A stretch of 64,000 bases of DNA from JAENVT01 sp963720775 (GCA_963720775.1 CAVRGR010000002.1:372001-436000), one strand, 5' to 3'; positions 42,327-51,550 are shown, counted from the stretch's first letter. Notes: generated from the letters alone by a model not told the origin. Made by a program: numbers and translations.

Positions 42327-42707
42327 CTAACCGTCGATGAGAGCTTGATAGCCAACGGCGTCGAGCAGGCCCTCGACATCGGCCGGATTGCTCATCTCGA
42401 TCTCACAGATCCACCCTGCGCCGTAGGGATCCGAGTTCAACGTGTCGGGCGCGGCGTCGAGTGAATCGTTGACAGCGGCGATGGTTCCCGACACCGGCGC
42501 GTAGATGTCGCTGACCGACTTGGTGCTCTCCACCTCGCTGAAGGTGTCGCCTGCCGAGACCGTGGTGCCAACCGCCGGCGCCTGCACGTAGACCACATCG
42601 CCGAGGGCATCTTGGGCGTAGTCGGTGATTCCGATCCGGGCTCGGGTGCCGGTGATGGCGACCCACTCGTGATCACGGGAGTACAGCAGGTGGGCAGGAA
42701 CCGTCAT
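42327..42707 (-). CDS. gcvH: glycine cleavage system H protein
   Basis: A 126-residue H-protein. YSRDHEWVAITGTRARIGITDYAQDALGDVVYV opens it. The lipoyl-lysine lies in EVESTKSVSDIYAPVSG. The family-specific C-terminal stretch NSDPYGAGWICEIEMSN is complete. The lipoylated lysine carries the aminomethyl group between GcvP and GcvT. It starts 11 bases after the CDP-alcohol phosphatidyltransferase stop and precedes the FHA gene by 10 bases. Confidence 0.95.
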   Translation of the reverse strand: MTVPAHLLYSRDHEWVAITGTRARIGITDYAQDALGDVVYVQAPAVGTTVSAGDTFSEVESTKSVSDIYAPVSGTIAAVNDSLDAAPDTLNSDPYGAGWICEIEMSNPADVEGLLDAVGYQALIDG

Positions 42708-42718
42708 GGTTCCGCAGA

Positions 42719-43306
42719 CTAGCGGGCGGCCCTGCGACCCTCGCGCAGACTGTCGCGGATCGTCGGGATGTACGTGACCGCCGTGTAGTAGCTGAGGATC
42801 AGACCAGGAATCCCAAGGATCCACGATGCGATCTGGAAGCCGCGGTGACCCGGGAAGTCGGAGGCGCCGAGCATGAATCCTGGAAACGCGAACATCAACA
42901 GGAACGTTGCCATCTTTCCCCAGCGAGTCACGTCGAAGCGCTTCATCGAGAACACGAGCGTGGCGATCGCCACGGTGCCGCCGACCAGAACCTCGCGAAC
43001 TACGACCGCCCATGCAAACCACAGCGGCGCGGACCGATCGATGATGATTCCACCGACGGCAACGATGAACAGCAACCGATCAGCCGTCGGATCGAAGATC
43101 TTCCCGAACTCGCTCGTTTGATTCAGGCGGCGCGCCAACCAACCGTCGACCCAGTCAGTTGCGCCAACACCGCCGAGCAACCACGCTGCACCGGCGCGGT
43201 TGTCGCGACCGAACAACATGTACAAGAAGAGTGGGATGCAACACAGACGAAGCAGCGTGAACGCGTTCGGGAGCGTGAGATAGCGATTCGACGCGACTGC
43301 TTCCAT
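42719..43306 (-). CDS. CDP-alcohol phosphatidyltransferase family protein (PgsA-like)
   Basis: A 195-residue membrane enzyme. The CDP-alcohol motif D-G-x2-A-R-x8-G-x3-D-x3-D is complete in DWVDGWLARRLNQTSEFGKIFDPTADR. Five or six hydrophobic segments are present. It would make a phospholipid such as phosphatidylglycerophosphate from CDP-diacylglycerol. The ATG at 43306 is chosen as the first methionine before the hydrophobic start; the frame is open to 43672. In mycobacteria pgsA2 lies close to gcvH-garA. Confidence 0.88.
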   Translation of the reverse strand: MEAVASNRYLTLPNAFTLLRLCCIPLFLYMLFGRDNRAGAAWLLGGVGATDWVDGWLARRLNQTSEFGKIFDPTADRLLFIVAVGGIIIDRSAPLWFAWAVVVREVLVGGTVAIATLVFSMKRFDVTRWGKMATFLLMFAFPGFMLGASDFPGHRGFQIASWILGIPGLILSYYTAVTYIPTIRDSLREGRRAAR

Positions 43307-43369
43307 CGCGCCGAGCGTACAAGTGTGGTCGCTTCTCGGCGGCCACCGACGCTCACCTACTCTTCGTTC

Positions 43370-43771
43370 GTGACCACCATCTTCAGCAGGATCATCGCCG
43401 GGGAGATCCCCGCGACCTTCGTCCATCGCGACGATCGCTGTGTCGCGTTCATGTCGATCAACCCTCTCGCCCGTGGGCACGCGTTGGTGGTGCCCATCGA
43501 CGAGATCGACCACTGGATCGACGCGTCTCCCGACCTGGTCAGCCACCTCTTCGGTGTCGCCCACCGCATCGGGCGAGCCCAGCAACAAGCCTTCGACTGC
43601 GCCCGCATCGGCGTGATCGTGGCCGGTTACGAGGTGCCCCATGCGCACATCCACGTGATCCCGACGGAGCACATGGGCCAGCTGTCGTTCGAGAACGCTG
43701 CCGCCACTGTTGATCGCGACGACCTGGAGGCGGCCGCAGAGGCCATCCGCAGTCGGCTCGCCCAGCTATGA
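43370..43771 (+). CDS. HIT family hydrolase
   Basis: A 133-residue histidine-triad protein. FSRIIAGEIPATFVHRDDRCVAFMSINPLARGHALVVP is the classic HIT N-terminus, and the triad is HAHIHVIPTEHMGQ near residues 93-106. It would hydrolyse nucleoside phosphoramidates or AMP-linked substrates. The GTG at 43370 matches the normal start. It is divergent from pgsA-like (63-bp gap) and convergent with the SRAP gene (3-base gap). Confidence 0.92.
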   Translation: MTTIFSRIIAGEIPATFVHRDDRCVAFMSINPLARGHALVVPIDEIDHWIDASPDLVSHLFGVAHRIGRAQQQAFDCARIGVIVAGYEVPHAHIHVIPTEHMGQLSFENAAATVDRDDLEAAAEAIRSRLAQL

Positions 43772-43774
43772 CAC

Positions 43775-44491
43775 TCAGTCGATCGGGGCGATGAGCTCGG
43801 CGTCTTTGTTGCGCACGTTGTTGACGTCGGTCGACACCTTGTGCATCGTCAGCAGGTTGTCGGGAGCGGGCACCAGCAGCCGCTGCAGTTGGTCGAGGTC
43901 GTTGTTGGAGGGATCGAGCCATTCCTGCCACGCGCTGGGTGGAAGCATCACGGGCATCCGGTCGTGGACAGGTGCCATGGTCGCGTTGGCCGACGTGGTG
44001 ACGACGGTGCAACTGTGCAGCCACGGCGCGTCGGGCCCGGCGGTCTTGTCACGCCACGTCGTCCACAGTCCGGCAACCGCCAACGGTTCGCCGTCGAGCC
44101 GATGGATGAACATCGGCTGCTTGGCGGGCTTGCCCGCCTTGGTGAGCGCAGCACCTTCACTCCCCTGCTGCCATTCGTAGAACCCATCCATGGGAATGAT
44201 GACCCGTTGCTTCTTGAACACCGACTTGAACGCAGGCTTGGAGGCAAGCGTCTCGGAGCGGGCGTTGATCATCTTCGAGCCGATCTTGATGTCCTTCGCC
44301 CACACGGGCACGAGTCCCCAGTGGAACACCTGAAGCGTCGGCCGGCCGTCGGGCCCGGCGACGACACCGTAGACATCGTTGGTGGGCGCAGTGTTGTAGT
44401 TGTCGGGAAGCGTCGTCTCCGGATCGAAGGATGCGCCGAAGTACTCGGCGATTCGTTCTGCAGAGCTCGACGATACGAAGCGGCCACACAT
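43775..44491 (-). CDS. SRAP domain protein (SOS response-associated peptidase, YedK/HMCES-like)
   Basis: A 238-residue SRAP protein. The catalytic Cys2 follows the initiator Met (MCGRF), as required for crosslinking to abasic DNA. NTAPTNDVYGVV, WGLVPVWAKD, KMINARSETLASKPAFK and the RVIIPMDGFYEWQ segment (catalytic Glu) are in order; a conserved His lies in PVHDRMPVML. The protein shields abasic sites in single-stranded DNA. There is no clear LexA box upstream. Confidence 0.93.
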   Translation of the reverse strand: MCGRFVSSSSAERIAEYFGASFDPETTLPDNYNTAPTNDVYGVVAGPDGRPTLQVFHWGLVPVWAKDIKIGSKMINARSETLASKPAFKSVFKKQRVIIPMDGFYEWQQGSEGAALTKAGKPAKQPMFIHRLDGEPLAVAGLWTTWRDKTAGPDAPWLHSCTVVTTSANATMAPVHDRMPVMLPPSAWQEWLDPSNNDLDQLQRLLVPAPDNLLTMHKVSTDVNNVRNKDAELIAPID

Positions 44492-44523
44492 CGCGGCCTA
44501 CCGTATCGGGCCTCCTGAGGTGA

Positions 44524-46086
44524 TCAGCCGAACGAGGTCACCCAGGAGTTGATCGCATAGCCGCCCGTTTGGTTCACCTGGATCAGCGCGGTCGCAGTCA
44601 CCCTGGGGGTGGTGGTGGTCTGGCTGACGATCTTGAAGGTCTTCTGTACGATGGAGTTGAGCAAGCCGATCTGCAAAGACGCTGGCGTGTCGGCAGAGAC
44701 GCCGATCGTTCCGGTGAGGACGCCGCCGCCGAAGGAGATCTTCTTGTTGGCGGTCATGCCTGTGACGGTGTTGATCGAGACCGCGCCTTGCGGCACCGAG
44801 ATGTAGCCGGGGATGCTCAATGTCACGGGAGTCGTCGTGGTGAGGTTGACGTCGACGATCGGGCACGTCGTCGCCGGCACAGCAGGCGGTGGCGCACACG
44901 GGGTGGCGGTGGCCGGCACGGTCGTGGGGATGAGGGTGCTGGCCTGGAAGTGCTGGTTGAGGGGCTCGACCGGCGGCGTAGCGTAGACCTTGCCGGCCGG
45001 GACGTGGATGACGTTGGGCACGTCGAGGTCGTTGGTGACGGCACCCGCGGCCACGCCGTTGACCGACATGATGGCGACGTTGTTCATGATCACGTCAGGA
45101 TCCGACGGGTCGACGAGCCGGCGGTTGAAGACGACGCTCACGCCGGTGCCGGTGGAGCTCGCTGTCGCCGTGTCGATGATCATCCGACCCTGGGCGCCGA
45201 ACACGAACGTGCCACCGACGCCGTTGCTCGTGGCGTCGGCGTAACCGGCGTCAGCTACCGCCACCGCGTCGCTGTCGACGCATCCGTCGGTTGCTCCTGC
45301 GCCGACCACCACCTTGGCATCACCGCTGAAGCGCAACGCCTTCTCGAAGTAGTACACGCCCGACGCGAAGTACACAGGTGTGGTGCCGGTGATCACGACG
45401 TCGTCGGTGTAGCGACCGGGGAAGTACACCTTGCAGAAGTTGCCCCCACCGATGTCGACGTTGTATCCCCCGGCGTAACCGGCAGCATCGATCACCGACG
45501 GAATGTAGGGAAGGAAGACCTTGCTGCCGATTGACGAGTCGCTCGTATCGGCGAGCCACGCATTGGTGGTGGTCGAGCCGCTGCCGGGGTACGAGTTTCC
45601 GCATGGAAGCGAGTCGGTGACCGCGCTCGTGCACCAGAGCGCCGAGATCGTCCCATCGGGCTGCGGCGGAGGGATGACCGCCGCTGAACCGGCCATCGTG
45701 GTGGCCAGCGCGTAGCGCAGGTCGCTGGGGACCCACTGCTGTGCGTTCTGCGTCGTGGTGCACTTGGTCGAGATGTTGAGCCCGGGCGGTACCGCCAGAT
45801 TGACGGCCGAAGCGTCGGACACCCCAGAGTTCGCGCATGCCGCGTAGAGCGCGGCGGGATCGTACAACACGGACCGCAGGCCGCCACGGACGATCTCCGA
45901 CGAGTTGGCGCCCTCGATGCGCAGTCGGCTGGCCTGGTTGACCGTCATGATGTACGTCATCGTCGGCAGAACGAAGAACGCACCGATGATGATCACCACG
46001 AGCGCGAGGATCAGCGACGATCCCTCATCACGGTTCCTGGTCTGCCCGTCCGGAGCAGTCGATGGGTCGAGCGGTTGCCGTCTCAT
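44524..46086 (-). CDS. PilX-like pilus-assembly/secreted protein
   Basis: A 520-residue protein with one N-terminal membrane helix (about residues 22-46, SSLILALVVIIIGAFFVLPTMTYIM) after a basic Asp-rich start. This is the layout of PilX-type minor pilin-like proteins, although the G-F prepilin site is not canonical. The rest is a long extracellular beta-rich domain with many Thr/Val runs. It starts by ATGA overlap with the VWA-prepilin stop, so it is the third gene of the pilin operon. Confidence 0.72.
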   Translation of the reverse strand: MRRQPLDPSTAPDGQTRNRDEGSSLILALVVIIIGAFFVLPTMTYIMTVNQASRLRIEGANSSEIVRGGLRSVLYDPAALYAACANSGVSDASAVNLAVPPGLNISTKCTTTQNAQQWVPSDLRYALATTMAGSAAVIPPPQPDGTISALWCTSAVTDSLPCGNSYPGSGSTTTNAWLADTSDSSIGSKVFLPYIPSVIDAAGYAGGYNVDIGGGNFCKVYFPGRYTDDVVITGTTPVYFASGVYYFEKALRFSGDAKVVVGAGATDGCVDSDAVAVADAGYADATSNGVGGTFVFGAQGRMIIDTATASSTGTGVSVVFNRRLVDPSDPDVIMNNVAIMSVNGVAAGAVTNDLDVPNVIHVPAGKVYATPPVEPLNQHFQASTLIPTTVPATATPCAPPPAVPATTCPIVDVNLTTTTPVTLSIPGYISVPQGAVSINTVTGMTANKKISFGGGVLTGTIGVSADTPASLQIGLLNSIVQKTFKIVSQTTTTPRVTATALIQVNQTGGYAINSWVTSFG

Positions 46087-48863
46087 CCGTGGTAGCTCAC
46101 CATCTGGGTGCAGGAGATCGCCTCGTTGGCGTGGACGACCAATTCGATGCTCGTCCACGCGGTGTGGTCCGGAACCGGTGTCTCGGTGAAGGGATACGGC
46201 GCACCCTTCGACTTGCAGCTCCAGCTCACGTGGCTCCACGCCGACAGGTTCGAGAACTCCTGCGGGCTGATGGTGATCGTCTTTGCGTTCTCACCTGGGA
46301 AGGCGACGTCGAACGTGCCGCTCTTGAACGCCGACGAGGTCTTCACCGTGGTGAGGTCGGTCGTGTTCTCGTACGTGAACGGGTCCTTGGCACCGAGGCC
46401 GTCAGCGGTGTTCTTGGTCTGCAGGGTCACGGTTCCGCCGCACTCACCCAGCACGATCTTGTCGAGTGCGTCGGCGAAGTGGCTGTAGTCGGGCAGCGCA
46501 AACACGTCGGCGGCTGCGGCGGCGTTGTCGGGGTACGGGCCACCCCCGGCAGGAGGGTCGATTCGGTTGTAGGCGCCAGTGTTACCCGTGAGGTCACCGA
46601 CGATCACGTTGCCGAGCAGGTCGATGTTGGCGACCGGTTTGGTGGTGATGTCGTACGCATCGAACGGTGGCGAGTAGTTCTTGGATGTTCGCCAACCGTC
46701 AGACGAATCACTGGTCGAGTTACCGGCGTTGTATTGATCTTGCGTGACCTCGCTCCACGACACCGGCGTTCCCGAGATCGTCGTTCGCCAGCCGTCCGAC
46801 GAGTCCGAGGTCGAGTTGCTGGCGAAGAACTGCGCCGACGTCACGTTCGTCCATGACGTGCTGCTGGCGGTCTGGCGTGTGCGCCAGCCGTCACTGCTGT
46901 CGACGGTCGAGTTGTTGCCGGGTGTGTCGTACGTTCCCTGGGTGGTCGACTCCCAGAGATCGAACGGCGCCGTGTACGTGTTGGTTGCCCGCCAGCCATC
47001 GGAGGAGTCCGAGGTGGTGTTGCTGCCGTTGTACTGCGCTGTCGTCACGGCGGTCCAGTTGCTGCTGAGTGACGGAGAGACCACCGTTCTCCAGCCATCA
47101 CTTGCGTCGGCCGTCGTGTTGGTGGCCTCATACTGTGCCTGCGTCATCGTGGACCAGGTACCACCGGGTGTGCCGGAAACCGTGAACGAGTACCCGTCTG
47201 AGGAGTCGGGCGTCGTGTTGTTGTTGAGATACGTCGTCTGGTTGATCGTTGAGCTGTTGTGCTTGTACGTGAGACCTGTGCTGGCCTTCTGGTACACCAC
47301 GTTGTTGTTGCGTTCTGTCGAGGTGAGGTGGTACCCACGCTCGTACACGACCTTGTTGCCGCGTTGATACGCCAGGTTGTTGCCGACCTCGTACACCAAG
47401 TGGTAGCCACTCGGCGTGGCCCAGTTCGAGTAGGCGCTGGTTGGCTGGTGGGTCGAAGTGTTCGTCGGCAGAGCGCCGACCATCACGCCGATCACGTCGA
47501 CCTTGCCTCGATCACGAACGACGCGCTCGGAACGGTTCCATGCCTCCTGCGAGTACGAGCTACCGCTGGACCCCGGCAGGCCCGCGTCGAGCGGGCTGTC
47601 GACGACCGGTGCCGTCGAGGAAGTGTGCTCGAGGCGGCTGTACGTGGGCACGCCGTCGGTGAAGAAGATGACTTTCGACGGCAGTTGCGCCGGGATCGTG
47701 CCGTCGACGTTGCGCAGCATGCGCAGGAAGCCGTCTTCCCAGTTGGTCCCACCGTTCTGCTTGATGCCGCTGTTGGAGTTGGCCGGGTCGCCGATCAGCG
47801 TCTTCAAGGCCGCGACATCGCTGTCGACCAGCATGTCGTACCACTTCGGCTCACCGGCGCTGGAGCCGAGGATGACGCCGGTCGTGGCGAACGTGACGAT
47901 CTGCAGCTTCACCGGTGTGCCGGCGAACTCGTCGAGGAAGCTCTGGATGCCGGACTTGATCGAGGCCATCTGGGCGTTGGTGATGGAGTTCGACGTGTCG
48001 ACGATCATCCCGATGTTGCCCCCGCACCGCGATCGCGCGGCAGTGAAGGTGGGAGCGCCCGTGAGGTCCTCGGTGGACAGGTTCGAGTCACGGTTGGTGC
48101 CGCCGGCGCTGAGGAAGATCTGACTCTGACCACCAGATGAACTGTCGCCGCCTCCGCCACCGTTGACGGTCACGATCACGCGCTGGCCGTTCTTGTTCTT
48201 GAGGCCTGGGTCGACAGGAGGTGTTGTGACGTCCGGTCCACTCGTGTCGTCCGCGGCGGTGGCCTTGCTGACCGTGATGATCCAGTCGGGCTTGGTGACG
48301 CCGGGTACGAACGTCACGCCGACGGGAGGTGGCGTCAGATCATGCAGGACGATCTGCGTCGTACAGGTCGGCGCACTCGCGCCGACTTCGTCGCACTTCA
48401 CGCGGATCAACTGGTACTCGGTGCCGACCAGGATCACGCGGTAGGAGACCTTGGTGGTCGTGGTCACAGCGTTACCGGCGACGACCACCGAGCTGGTCCA
48501 CGTCAGCAGCAGCGCGTTGGATCCGCCGAGCACGGCTCCCGCCGGGCAGGGAGGCGCCGGCACGTCGTCAGCCGTTCCGAGGATATGGTCAGGGCCGCTC
48601 GTGGGCCCGCACGGCACGGCATCGGGACTGGTGTCCTCGGACTCCGAGGAGGCGAGATCCGTCGGCATGAACAGACCGACGTTCTGCTCCGATCGTGAGT
48701 TGTTGGCGCGGCCCATGGTGTTGGCCTTGTTCGAGAGCATCACGTTCGTGGCCATCGCCAGCGATGTCATCAACACGCCGGTGAGCGTCACGCTGACCAG
48801 CAGCTCGGGCAAGGTCATGCCCGCGTCCGCTTGCGGACGCGAGCCCTTCTGGAAGAACCGCAT
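46083..48863 (-). CDS. prepilin-VWA fusion protein (candidate pilus-tip adhesin)
   Basis: A 926-residue protein. A type IV prepilin N-terminus (AG cleavage site before MTLPELLVSVTLTGVLM, near residue 15) leads to a middle domain and then a von Willebrand factor A domain from about 280 with the MIDAS start DTSNS (D289, S291, S293). Between residues about 490 and 730 lie short YxRGN-like repeats and six ~33-residue DSSDGW repeats. The last VWA-like helix ALDKIVLGECGG follows. AAGGGACGG precedes the ATG at 48863. A tip adhesin is inferred; no pilus motor genes are near. Confidence 0.78.
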   Translation of the reverse strand: MRFFQKGSRPQADAGMTLPELLVSVTLTGVLMTSLAMATNVMLSNKANTMGRANNSRSEQNVGLFMPTDLASSESEDTSPDAVPCGPTSGPDHILGTADDVPAPPCPAGAVLGGSNALLLTWTSSVVVAGNAVTTTTKVSYRVILVGTEYQLIRVKCDEVGASAPTCTTQIVLHDLTPPPVGVTFVPGVTKPDWIITVSKATAADDTSGPDVTTPPVDPGLKNKNGQRVIVTVNGGGGGDSSSGGQSQIFLSAGGTNRDSNLSTEDLTGAPTFTAARSRCGGNIGMIVDTSNSITNAQMASIKSGIQSFLDEFAGTPVKLQIVTFATTGVILGSSAGEPKWYDMLVDSDVAALKTLIGDPANSNSGIKQNGGTNWEDGFLRMLRNVDGTIPAQLPSKVIFFTDGVPTYSRLEHTSSTAPVVDSPLDAGLPGSSGSSYSQEAWNRSERVVRDRGKVDVIGVMVGALPTNTSTHQPTSAYSNWATPSGYHLVYEVGNNLAYQRGNKVVYERGYHLTSTERNNNVVYQKASTGLTYKHNSSTINQTTYLNNNTTPDSSDGYSFTVSGTPGGTWSTMTQAQYEATNTTADASDGWRTVVSPSLSSNWTAVTTAQYNGSNTTSDSSDGWRATNTYTAPFDLWESTTQGTYDTPGNNSTVDSSDGWRTRQTASSTSWTNVTSAQFFASNSTSDSSDGWRTTISGTPVSWSEVTQDQYNAGNSTSDSSDGWRTSKNYSPPFDAYDITTKPVANIDLLGNVIVGDLTGNTGAYNRIDPPAGGGPYPDNAAAAADVFALPDYSHFADALDKIVLGECGGTVTLQTKNTADGLGAKDPFTYENTTDLTTVKTSSAFKSGTFDVAFPGENAKTITISPQEFSNLSAWSHVSWSCKSKGAPYPFTETPVPDHTAWTSIELVVHANEAISCTQMVSYHG
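46689..47243 (-). repeat. six ~33-residue repeats within the VWA-prepilin gene
   Basis: The motif D-S-S-D-G-W/Y occurs six times in the encoded protein, spaced 33, 33, 36, 32 and 32 residues apart. Each unit also has W-x-x-V/M-T-x-x-Q-Y/F before a run of Asn, Ser and Thr. The DNA units are diverged at synonymous sites, so the array is old or under protein-level selection. Confidence 0.9.
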
Positions 48864-48885
48864 GAGTAACCGTCCCTTTCGTGCT

Positions 48886-49374
48886 TCACACATCGTTCTT
48901 GATGACCCTGATCGTCTGTTTGACGAGATGCGACGGACTGTTGATCGTGATCGTCACTCGTTGGATCAGCATCGCTGTCCGTCCCGCCGGAGGACACGCG
49001 CCGGCCAACCAGGTACCCGGATTGCCGGCCAGCACGCTGGAACCCGGCTGGTAGTACTCGTACGCCGCCGTCACCAACGCTGGATCCCAACCCTTCGCCT
49101 TGACTGCGGCCTGGATGTACGGGGTGTAGTCGCATTGCGCCGGCGCACGGTTCAATCGGTCGGCCGCGTTCTGCAGCACGGTCTCGGTCTCGGCAGCCTC
49201 GCGAGTGTGCGACGACGCGGTCACCGACGAAGCCGAAGCGATGAGGAGGGGAACCACCACGATTCCGATTAGGACGATCGTGATCACCACCTCCACGAGC
49301 GAGAAGCCTTCGTCGCGCGCAACAGCATCGACGTTGTTGTCGTCGCTTCGTCGCTTGAGCACTCGAAGGTTCAT
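48886..49374 (-). CDS. prepilin-type N-terminal cleavage/methylation protein (minor pilin, PilV-like)
   Basis: A 162-residue pseudopilin. A charged leader precedes DEGFSLVEVVITIVLIGIVVVPLL (residues 21-44), the type IV prepilin site with G-F cleavage and Glu at +5. The globular part has two or three Cys that may pair. It is the first gene of a minus-strand operon with the VWA-prepilin and PilX-like genes (22-base gap, then ATGA overlap). It needs a PilD-type peptidase encoded elsewhere. Confidence 0.85.
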   Translation of the reverse strand: MNLRVLKRRSDDNNVDAVARDEGFSLVEVVITIVLIGIVVVPLLIASASSVTASSHTREAAETETVLQNAADRLNRAPAQCDYTPYIQAAVKAKGWDPALVTAAYEYYQPGSSVLAGNPGTWLAGACPPAGRTAMLIQRVTITINSPSHLVKQTIRVIKNDV

Positions 49375-49523
49375 CTTGGCCGCCGCCCCTGGGTGCGTCT
49401 TATGGATATGACCAGTCCATACCTCACAGACGTATCGGTGAAGTGTGCGACACAGTTGAGCGAATTACCATCAACGTTTGGTCAATTGATCCTCAAGACC
49501 TATGAACCCGTTCAGCGGTGAGT

Positions 49524-50195
49524 TCAGGCAATTGGGTCGGGTGGAAACGCCGCCGCCGAGCTCTGCAAGACCTCGAGGAAGTCGGTCGGAACGTAACCGG
49601 GAATCGATCGGGTGGCGATCGACTCCAACCAGCTGAGCCGCGTCGAGGCGAGGTTGGTCTGCACCTCCTCGATCAAGATCCGGGTGAACGTGTCGGTGAA
49701 CCCGCGGCGCGGAAACGAGGCGATCACGCTCTGCACGTCTGTCGACCGCAGCCGCTCGATCCCCGCGCCGCGAACGTCGATGCTGATCCCGCGGTTGGCG
49801 AGGTTCGTTTCGAGGCTCTTGTGCGCAGCGATGGCCGATGAGGCGTGCAGCGCGATGACATCCCAGACGTTGCCCACGCGAGCAGGTTCCATTCCGCTGC
49901 CGATCAGCACCTCTCTCACGTAGTTCGCGCCGCGCATCTCGAAACGATCCGGGCCTGCCAACCGTGGGGCCAAACCGAGATCGTGGAGAGCTGTACCGAG
50001 GAACAGCACCTCCAGATCGGGTTGCAGCCCTTCGAGGCCGGCGATCAGGCCGGCGAACTGGAAGCTCCGCTCGCAATGAGCGGCCACAACAGGATCGCAG
50101 GCGGAGTGGACCAGCTGCGATGCCCAGCGCACACGGTCGGTGTCGGGCGGGTCGATTGGAGGATCAACATGGGAATTGCGCTCAAGCGATGCCAT
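49524..50195 (-). CDS. HD-domain phosphohydrolase
   Basis: A 223-residue HD protein. An early His in SAHCERSFQFAG, then GTALHDLGLAPRL with the HD dyad near residues 70-71, and IALHASSAIA provide the metal ligands. The pattern resembles small-molecule HD hydrolases such as cyanamide hydratase relatives. The ATG at 50195 is chosen; a GTG at 50228 would overlap the divergent gene. It shares a 50-bp divergent gap with the PAS-GGDEF gene. Confidence 0.8.
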   Translation of the reverse strand: MASLERNSHVDPPIDPPDTDRVRWASQLVHSACDPVVAAHCERSFQFAGLIAGLEGLQPDLEVLFLGTALHDLGLAPRLAGPDRFEMRGANYVREVLIGSGMEPARVGNVWDVIALHASSAIAAHKSLETNLANRGISIDVRGAGIERLRSTDVQSVIASFPRRGFTDTFTRILIEEVQTNLASTRLSWLESIATRSIPGYVPTDFLEVLQSSAAAFPPDPIA

Positions 50196-50245
50196 AGATG
50201 CACCGATGGTGACACGTGGATCCAGCACAGCGAGCGCTGAGCTCT

Positions 50246-51550
50246 ATGAGTCGCAAGGAGGGCGAGTTCACGCTGCTCCTCGACGAGCAGTTCGACATCC
50301 TGTGGCACAGCGAGTCGCTGTCGCGAATCCTTGGCTGGGACGACGTGACCGGTCGGAACGGCACCGAGTTCGTTCACCCCGACGACCTGGGTCTCGTCCT
50401 CGAGACGATGATGCAGGTCAGCCAGGGCGGGGAACACGGCTGGCTGGACCCGACGTTTGCCCCGGAATCTGCCGACATTCGTGTGGCCGATGTGACTGGC
50501 GGATGGCACCTCTTCGAGACGACCACCTGGAACCACCTCGACAACGCCGAGGTGCGGGGGGTGCTGTGCACGTGCCGGCGGGTGCGTGACCGATCGGACC
50601 TCGCCCTGGCGATCGAGATGCTCGGATCCGGTGCAGAGGTCGACGAAGTGATCCCGATCGTCGCCCGGCTCGCGGATCATTCCATGGGAGGCGCCGAGGT
50701 ACGCACCGCGATCGCCTGGAAGCAGGACGGACGGATCACGATCGTCAGCGCCGCCGGCGCGCCAGCGCTCGACCCGTGGCTCGCCGGTGTCGCTCGACGG
50801 GTGTGGTCGCATGGCCTGACATCGCCAACGGTCGTGACCGACCTCGACGACCCGATGCTCGACGGCGCAGGTGAAGTTGCCGCCGAGGCCGGCTACCGCG
50901 GTGCATTCATCGTGCCCATCGAGGCGCCTTCCGGGCCGGAGATCCTCGGCGCGATGGTCGCGTGGAGCGCGTCGACCGTCGACTTCCAAGCTCCCCCGCA
51001 ATCGCCGATCCACGTCGCTTTGCGGTTGGCCGCTCTGACGATCGCCGAGCATCGCACCAAGCGCCGTTTGCGTTGGGCCGCGGCCCACGACCCGCTCACC
51101 GGACTGGCCAATCGGGCCGAGTTCGCTCGCCGCCTCGACGAGCTCGCCCATGGCGATCTCGTCCTTCTCTACATCGATCTCGACGACTTCAAACCGATCA
51201 ACGACGCCTACGGGCATCCGGTGGGAGACCTCGTGCTCAAGGAGGTCGGCCGGCGCATCGCCGCGGTGATCGGACCACACGACACCGTCGGACGGCTCGG
51301 CGGCGACGAGTTCGCTGTCGTGTGCGCCGGAATGAGCGACCCGATGGAGGGTCGACAGGTGGGCGACCGCATCGTCGAGGCGATTCGAGTGCCGCTGATC
51401 GCCGATGGGCTGCGTCTCACCGTCGGGGCCTCGGTTGGTGTGGCGGTGGGCGCGCAGCCATTGATCCCCACGATTCTCGCCCGCCGCGCCGACGAGGCGC
51501 TGTACAACGCCAAACACGCAGGTAAGAACACCGTCTTCATCGCCAGTTGA
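50246..51550 (+). CDS. PAS and GGDEF diguanylate cyclase
   Basis: A 434-residue protein. A PAS domain (about 10-115) with DEQFDILWHSESLSRILGWD and VHPDDLG is followed by a GAF-like region (about 125-265). A GGDEF domain (about 280-434) has the intact active-site motif GGDEF near residue 352. The inhibitory RxxD site five residues before is absent (GPHD stands there), so product inhibition is unlikely. It makes cyclic di-GMP. ATG 50246 is preferred over GTG 50216. Two HD-GYP paralogues 5 kb away could degrade the product. Confidence 0.9.
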   Translation: MSRKEGEFTLLLDEQFDILWHSESLSRILGWDDVTGRNGTEFVHPDDLGLVLETMMQVSQGGEHGWLDPTFAPESADIRVADVTGGWHLFETTTWNHLDNAEVRGVLCTCRRVRDRSDLALAIEMLGSGAEVDEVIPIVARLADHSMGGAEVRTAIAWKQDGRITIVSAAGAPALDPWLAGVARRVWSHGLTSPTVVTDLDDPMLDGAGEVAAEAGYRGAFIVPIEAPSGPEILGAMVAWSASTVDFQAPPQSPIHVALRLAALTIAEHRTKRRLRWAAAHDPLTGLANRAEFARRLDELAHGDLVLLYIDLDDFKPINDAYGHPVGDLVLKEVGRRIAAVIGPHDTVGRLGGDEFAVVCAGMSDPMEGRQVGDRIVEAIRVPLIADGLRLTVGASVGVAVGAQPLIPTILARRADEALYNAKHAGKNTVFIAS

